Part shown: positions 59,080-64,000 of the stretch, in pieces
Position numbering within the stretch: the first letter of the stretch is position 1
Layout: every line of letters begins with the position of its first letter
Assembly (NCBI GenBank): GCA_028583605.1
Contig: CM053332.1
Coordinates: forward strand, 20,602,797-20,666,796
From: Dastarcus helophoroides
Lineage: Eukaryota > Arthropoda > Insecta > Coleoptera > Bothrideridae
Direction of reading: 5' to 3'
DNA length: 64,000 nucleotides
Program-made: the position numbers and the translations under genes
Notes under the pieces: generated by a model
What the model saw: only the letters and a program-made list of their open reading frames with translations
Told to the model about the DNA's origin: nothing
The model's database searches: none

Positions 59080-61446
59080 CTAAAACAAAACGAAAATTAA
59101 AGCAAGTTAACGATTAAGAAAACTGTCATCTTGATATCGTTAATTAAGTACAATTATAGTGTTGCCAGGTTAAAATAAAAAAAACTATCGTGTGAACTAT
59201 AAAAAATATCGTACGTTACCGCATCGTATAATTCTCTCAAAATTTTAATGACCAAAAAAAATCTCTTCTTTGCAAAGTTATCGAGCAAAAAAAAATTATT
59301 TACATCCTCTCATCTCTTGCTAATTTGCTCGACTAAAACAAAGGCCCTTAGCAAATAATTTGTCACCCTGGCACATGATGGAACCCCCTAGTCAATTTTG
59401 TCAACTAAAAAAAAAAGTTATCCCCGAATTATTTCTAAACTAATTGAAATACAAATCTTGTCCCCTGCTCTAGAGCAACCTCTGTTGTGTTTTTTAATCT
59501 TTCTTGGTTTCAGGGGACAAGATTTGTATTTTAATTTTTAAAGATAACTAACGACCACCAAAATCCAAACCAATTGTTAAAAATTTAAAAAAAATTGAAA
59601 CTTGATTTCAAATGAAAATATGAACCGGATGTTGTCTATGGGCATTTCATTAGGGAGATTATTTTTATATTAAAGTACGAAAACAGTCCTGGCAGCTATT
59701 ATTTTAATTTTAGATTCTCTTTTGATGAAAAAGTAACATGCTATATTCAGGGTAAAATGTTTCTAATATGAGATTAACAACACGAACGTATCAAAACTGA
59801 AACAACAGCCAATTATAATATTTGCTTGAGACCAAACCCTTGGGAAATATTACTAACGAAATGCAAAAAAAAACTTTCTTTGGCGAGGGTAAAAAGTTGA
59901 ATGGACATCTCTCGCCTCTTATTTACATGGGATGACGTCAAGCACGAATTTGCGTGTAAGCGAGGAAAGGAATAGAAAATCCGCGTAGGTTGAAGTGTGT
60001 TCCATCACAATAGTGAAGATTATGCTGGCGGGAATCATAACAATAAACCGAAACTTTATCTTTCTTGCTGAACTTTTGCAGCCTTTATTTTACGTTTCCA
60101 TTCCCTTGAGCCGTTATGGATAGTGACGTGAGAAAGATAAAGTTGGATGAGATGCATTTGTTGGAACTGAAATACACATTTAACGAATTAAAGAAAGCGT
60201 GTAGCTGTTTTACCTGACATTTCAATAAAAATGCATTCCAGTCTAAAGAAAAATCAAATAAATCCCACTCTAGGGGTTCCAAAACGATTTTGATTACTTA
60301 TGACAGATTTATTAGAAGATTAAATCTATCCCGTGGTTGTCAATGGAATGGTACTTTTTTCATTTTAATTTTCGTGAACTAGAATTTTCGCGGTTAAAAT
60401 AAGAAGTCTGATATTTTTTACAATATGTCAGTTTTTCTCCCAATATTTTATAGTTTCTATTCGAAGTTTTTTCTCGAGGGGTCAAGATGTTCAATTTAGT
60501 TTCAAAAATTTTGGACCAAACTTTCCTAAGATTGAAATTTCAATATTATTGTCAAAATTTCTAAAAAAACTGAAACCCTATCTTTTAAATAAAATATTTA
60601 AATTGTTTGTATTTCATTCTATTAAAAGGAAAACCCCCTCCAGGGTTTCTTTGATAACAGATAAACATAATATTCAATATTTGCGCCATAGGACTTTTTG
60701 TGTGCTATTCAATTTCAATATTTTTCTGAGATACAAATATGTTGCATATTTATGTTTCATTAGACCAGTGAAAAAATGTGACCTTAATCTCTAACGTATG
60801 TTTAGAAATATTTAATAACAAAGTGTATTACTAGAAACCCATTGGATCCTGATATGCTGTACAAGTCGTAAATTTTCTCGGTTTTAATATGAAAACGCTC
60901 TACATACCACAATGCTTTGGTATTTACGATTCAAATTTGATGTAATGGAAAAAGTATTTTTGTATTTAATAAGCATTAGCAATGAATTTAACTCATAATG
61001 TTTCGAAAGTCTGGGTTATTACTTAACCTAATCTAATTAAAACGTTTTATTATTTTCTCTCTTCTTGCTCTTTTCTTTATAAATTAATTAATTTTGAATA
61101 GACGGAAATTTTCTTGATGTGATAAGTAAGAGTTCCGTTAGTTTACAACCGATTTGGGAACACAAACACCTTCCCTCGCTTATGTAATCTCTAAGTACTT
61201 TGAAGAAAAATTAAAACCTTTATTATAAAGTTGAAAGTTTAGAAAAAACTAGGAAATTCGGGCTAAAACTGGAAAGTTTAAGAAAAATGTCGAAATTCAC
61301 GAAAAACCAGGAATTAGAAGAAATTTTGTCGAAATTTCAAGTTTAAAAATTTCTGATTTACCTGAATTTTGAGAAAAAACCCACATTTGGAGAAAAACGT
61401 GTTTTTAATAAAATCACCTTAGACATTCTGACCCTTTTCTTTTCTT
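59080..61446. other. 5' intron/upstream region, mostly unrecognised
   Basis: 59450-59560 holds foldback pieces of the dispersed retroposon family. The remainder is AT-rich without a supportable gene; the frames near 60085-60282 and 60549-60794 have no recognisable similarity or splice context. Confidence 0.45.
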
Positions 61447-61515
61447 TGTTGACTTGAAATACCCACTTTAATTTAAGTAATTACTTAAATTAACGTGGAT
61501 ATTTCAAGTCAACAA
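61447..61515. repeat. 69-bp near-perfect hairpin
   Basis: TTGTTGACTTGAAATACCCA and its inverse meet across AAGTAATTACTT. It stands about 20 bp outside the left end of the foldback element at 61535. Confidence 0.85.
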
Positions 61516-61534
61516 ATGATGAACACATTTCACT

Positions 61535-62575
61535 ACAGGCAAGAAATTTGGCATAGGGGGGTTTCCTTGGTCAAGAAATTCTAATTTGCTAATAGATTGT
61601 CAGTAACTCATAGAGGGCGCCCCCTGCGCTACCTTGTATTATTCTAAAGCATCATAATTTTTTCGTGGCTTCATGTACACTTATTTTAAACAGATATTTT
61701 CATTTACCTACATTTTTTACGAAAAAAAGGTATACTTTCTAAATGTTGATACAAGCAACCGTTTTCAAGATATTTGCCTTCAAAGTTTGCCGTACGTTTA
61801 TTTTAAGTTATGAAAATGTGAATTTTTCGCAGTAGGTTTTAAAATAAAAGTAATAAAACTGACTCTAAAATAGTTTATATCAAAAATTACTCTACTGACA
61901 TTATTATTATTACACATGTGTGTTAAATTTCTAAAGCAAATTTAAATAAAATACCAAAACAAAATTTATTTTAAAAAATAAGTATGTGGGAAATGACGTT
62001 TTTCATGTAAAGGGATTGTAAGCAATTAAAAATCTGGTTGTCTTTTATTGAAATTTATCTTTAAATATCTGCTTTGACCACCCAGACTATTAACATTTTC
62101 TTGTGCGGACTCGGAGAACATATCTCACATTTCTATGTTAGAAAATAAATTACGTCTTAATTTTTTGGATTTTCTTTATTGAGATTTTCAAAATTTAGGT
62201 AATAATATTATCAGCAAAGTAATATTTGACATAAATTAGTTTCAAAGCTCTCTTACGATTACTTTTTTTCAAGCATACTTCCAAAATTTAATATCTTAGT
62301 AATTTAAAACCAAAGCACGTCAAGCTTTAATGGCAAATATCTTGGAAAAGGTTGCTCGTATCAACTTTCAGAAAGTACACCTTTTTTACGTAAGAAATAT
62401 GGGGAAATAAAATAACCCAATTAAAATTAATATACGTGGGTGCACAAAAAAGTTATGATGATTTAGAATTATGCAGTATAGCGCAGGTAGCGCCCCTTAT
62501 CAGCTATTGGTAATATGTTAGCAAATTAGAGTTTGTCCACTTAAGAAACCCCCTTATGCCAAATTTCGTGCCTAT
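61535..62575. mobile_element. 1.04-kb foldback element with ~260-bp inverted arms
   Basis: Left end AGGCAAGAAATTTGGCATAG (61536) and right end TATGCCAAATTTCGTGCCTA are inverted. Homology continues inward for about 260 bp (AGATATTTGCCTTCAAAG at 61779 against CAAATATCTTGG at 62335), diverged by many substitutions. The 0.5-kb centre has no coding frame. Confidence 0.75.
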
Positions 62576-64000
62576 ATTACAATTCATTTTATAATTATAC
62601 GAAAAAATCGAAATTTTTTTTTCATTTTTGACACCCTGCATCTCTGTTAATATCAACTTTTGGTATAAGGTAAATGTAGCTAAATCACATTATTTTTATT
62701 CGAAAAATCCACCATTACTCTGTGTACCATTACTTATGATCCACCCTATAGACAAGGAATCTAGACAGTCTCGAGATTGTGAGGAATAAAAAAATCTAAA
62801 CTTTAAGGTAAGCACCCCTCTGAAGATGATAGCTTTGCCATCAAAATGCGTTAGAGCAACCTTTGTTGTGCTTTTTAATCTTTTTTTGTTTCAGGGGACA
62901 AGATTTGTATTTCAATTTTTGAAGATACGTGATGTTTCCAAAAAAAAATCCAAACTTCTAAAAATCTAAAGTTGACCTGTCTCGGGATTTTTCATAAATT
63001 TACACAATAACTGAGATATCGAATTTATCCCATTTAGCTGTTCCACGCGGAATAATTAAGGTTGCCAGCGATCACGTGTATAAAATACCGGCGCATCCGC
63101 CATAATGTCTGATCGCGTAAAAACCGATAGAACGATGAAGTTGCAGTGTTGGCGTTGAATTGTACACAAATTAATGAAAGCGTGAACAGACAAACAGACA
63201 AATGCAGGTGCAATAGTAAATACAACGTCAGGTTTCGTGATGAAAATTGACGATAATTAAAGTGGATACGTGCACTGCGGGTTTAAAATAAAATATAAAC
63301 AAAGTGGAAATCGATCCCGTGTCACCTACGCTTCGAGCTATACACCGTCGGTATGCTGCCGCCCACATTTAGACAAATCGTTTCTCCTACGCTTTTTGAA
63401 ATATCCATTTTTACGAACGCCGCCAGCGGAAAGACGAGCAACCGAAGCATAATTATCATTTGATATGGAAGCATCGGCTTCGGATACGTTTTTAACTTGA
63501 TTCTTTAACGCTCTGCGTAATACGATAACGAGAAATATTAGAAGAGGGTAAATTTAATCCCACAAAGGTGGCAATCAGAGCGAACTGTCGAGGGTGAGCT
63601 ATCTTTGTCTTAAAAAATTATTGTACGAAAACGCAGGTAATTCTAGTTTACGTAATTATGATGAATTCGAAAATGAGAATATCCAATATGACGCTCATAA
63701 AAAAAGTTGTCATAATTTTCTCAGAAGTTACTCAATAGAAAAAATAATTAACTACATCACTGTAACGCTTTTAAAAAACAAAGTAAACGTTATAAAAAGT
63801 TTTTTTCAGACAAATAGAGAACTTACAGCAGATTTTAGAAAATGGTTTTCGCTTTTTTATTAATAAAATCTAGACAAGCCGATATTCAATTGTTTTCTTA
63901 ATGGCATGCATGTTAATGGGCATAAAATTCGCCACCACTTTGCCTGTTTAATCGACTTTCTATCTCCACTAATAACGAAGTTATCCACGTTATTCCACGT
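62576..64000. promoter_or_regulatory. possible IA-2 first-exon/promoter zone (CpG-richer)
   Basis: 62800-62945 is a plus-oriented retroposon copy. 63040-63560 is visibly richer in CG dinucleotides than the rest of the window, as expected near an insect transcription start. On the minus strand two short hydrophobic leader-like frames exist (from about 63225, lacking ATG, and from an ATG near 63475 beginning MLPYQMIIMLRLLVFPLAAF), but neither has a phase-1 donor that would join to the exon at 59079. So this is only a candidate region. Confidence 0.25.

Noticed and set aside
63034..63225. Hydrophobic leader-like frame as the IA-2 signal peptide
   Set aside because: No ATG (it opens with TTG) and no phase-1 donor, so it cannot be joined to the exon at 59079 on present evidence.
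63594..63863. 89-codon plus-strand frame
   Set aside because: Starts at GTG, is AT-driven, and shows no recognisable family or upstream splice acceptor in phase.

Overview
This is a low-GC, repeat-rich insect nuclear window, possibly from a beetle (order not certain). The evidence is one widely spread, intron-containing gene with GT-AG introns, dense degenerate transposons and minisatellites, and no bacterial gene organisation. The only convincing host gene is on the minus strand: the insect orthologue of IA-2 (PTPRN; ia2 in flies, ida-1 in worms), a dense-core-vesicle membrane protein with a catalytically dead tyrosine-phosphatase domain. I could join 13 exons from 59079 (N-terminal side) to the stop codon at 11656. 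Every exon-exon phase agrees, giving about 1,030 residues. The signal-peptide exon was not found; it lies above 59079 or beyond the window.

Layout. 1-3345 is a 173-bp satellite array running off the left edge; one stray unit remains at 5029-5190 beyond a 1.7-kb insertion. 5194-5658 is a dead non-LTR retrotransposon endonuclease fragment. 6660-8528 is a 933/936-bp tandem duplication. 8529-11655 is the repeat-rich 3' flank of IA-2. From 11656 to 59079 IA-2 exons sit in introns filled with mobile and tandem DNA. These include a hAT-type MITE inside a LINE tail (17.0-18.4 kb), two oppositely oriented minisatellite-carrying elements (19.6-24.6 and 33.3-38.1 kb), a 3.1-kb DDE-type DNA transposon with TTA target duplications and a broken transposase (24615-27752), a perfect-TIR MITE, a solo LTR, a four-fold foldback array (38.2-39.0 kb) and a very large CTTCAGAAG-type minisatellite. 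That minisatellite covers most of 44.3-58.7 kb and contains a 380-402-bp higher-order repeat. 59080-64000 is the 5' intron/upstream region, with a 1-kb foldback element and a CpG-richer zone near 63.0-63.6 kb that could hold the promoter or first exon.

How it fits together. The IA-2 exons encode, in order, the Cys-rich N-terminal motif, an acidic luminal pro-region with dibasic sites, the membrane-proximal mature ectodomain, one transmembrane segment, the juxtamembrane region, and the pseudophosphatase domain. No second host gene, tRNA or rRNA could be supported. The most unusual structure is the pair of inverted 4-5-kb repeats in two IA-2 introns, which brackets the six exons for the luminal/transmembrane part and could pair in the pre-mRNA.
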